From contig OX578134.1 in the NCBI GenBank assembly GCA_951213105.1, forward strand, positions 143,947,880 to 144,011,879: DNA of 64,000 nt, given 5' to 3'. A program made the translations under genes and the position numbers. Numbering within the stretch: position 1 is the first letter of the stretch; the number at the start of each line of letters is the position of its first letter. A model generated the notes under the pieces. That model was not told the DNA's origin. It did not search any database and was given only the letters and a program-made list of their open reading frames with translations. Below, piece after piece: positions 63,481-64,000 of this stretch. The DNA comes from Amaurobius ferox. Lineage: Eukaryota > Arthropoda > Arachnida > Araneae > Amaurobiidae.

Positions 63481-64000
63481 AAACAAGAAAGATCAATCAT
63501 GCATAAGCATTGATTATGAAACACTTTCCAACTGAAATGTAATTTCATTTAAAAATTTCTAAAATGTGATTCATTCAGTGGTAATATCTTTTACATTATC
63601 ACAGTACTACAGTAATTTATTATACTTAAATATTTAAAACTGTATCGAAATATAAATCATCTGATTCTTTATGCAAAATCAATGAATATTTCATTCATAT
63701 AACTTGTATTCCAGACTCCAGAGCTAAATAATTTTGTGTGAAAAAAATTCAGCAATTCTTATGTAATTCATCTTACAATCGCTTGAGATATTTGCATTCT
63801 GCATATGTTAAAATTAGGCTTCCTTGAAGAAATAATAAAAGTTTAGGGATCATTTAAAATCACAACTATTGTAATTGCATAGGCACGGAATTTATATACA
63901 CAGATAATATATATGTGTATGTGTATGTACTCAAAGTATTGGGATCGTGCCGAAGATCGGAACTCGAATTTTCAAAGGATCTACACGTTTTGGGACTTCT
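63480..64000 (+). repeat. Recent duplicate of 38040-38575, running off the window
   Basis: Base-by-base match to 38040-38575 with about four substitutions and one 11-bp indel inside a short tandem (ACACAGATAAT). It interrupts copy B and contains the start of another family member. Identity above 99% means a recent transposition or duplication over 25 kb. Confidence 0.95.

Overview
The window is AT-rich animal (eukaryotic) nuclear DNA with long (TA)n and (CA)n microsatellites, no operons, no ribosome-binding-site structure and no intact host gene that I can identify. Decayed Tc1/mariner transposases, a DUF4817-type transposase start, Penelope-like retroelement pieces and a relic of a small Cys-containing multicopy protein that I associate with spiders suggest an arachnid, most likely a spider. 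The species call is inference. Most of the 64 kb looks like intergenic or intronic DNA built from old transposon insertions.

Layout. 0-12 kb: a hairpin cluster (690-886), a hAT-like miniature element (2299-2492), two copies of a tiny structured insertion with 15-bp target duplications (5745-5833 and 7750-7843, the second inside a dead Tc1-like element at 7106-8577), and two fold-back elements (10329-10894, 10986-11891). 12-17 kb: a DUF4817-type transposase fragment cut by a small MITE, a pseudogene of the Cys-motif family (13960-14484), and a Penelope-like 3' end with a GIY-YIG nuclease remnant (16393-16671) followed by a hammerhead ribozyme (16951-16994). 20-32 kb: a TTAA-flanked element, minisatellites, small TA-flanked MITEs, and a fold-back element built from two transposase 3' ends (31501-32426). 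35-47 kb: a fold-back element built from two transposase 5' ends (35145-35701), a microsatellite-centred non-coding repeat family, a roughly 900-bp TA array flanked by direct repeats, and the longest high-complexity reading frame in the window, a reverse transcriptase on the minus strand (43036-44181). 51-64 kb: a second dead Tc1-like element with 33-bp inverted ends, a six-unit array of about 297-bp repeats (55320-57395), an approximately 700-820 bp tandem duplication carrying a possible signal-peptide exon, and a recent duplication of 38040-38575 at 63480-64000.

The clearest biology is retroelement and transposon machinery: a hammerhead ribozyme attached to a Penelope-like nuclease relic, a reverse transcriptase with only one internal stop near its end, and palindromic non-autonomous elements that carry doubled ends of their parent transposases. 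The strongest candidate for something undescribed is the 59-64 nt structured insertion with long target duplications. No database search could be run, so family names rest on motif recognition.
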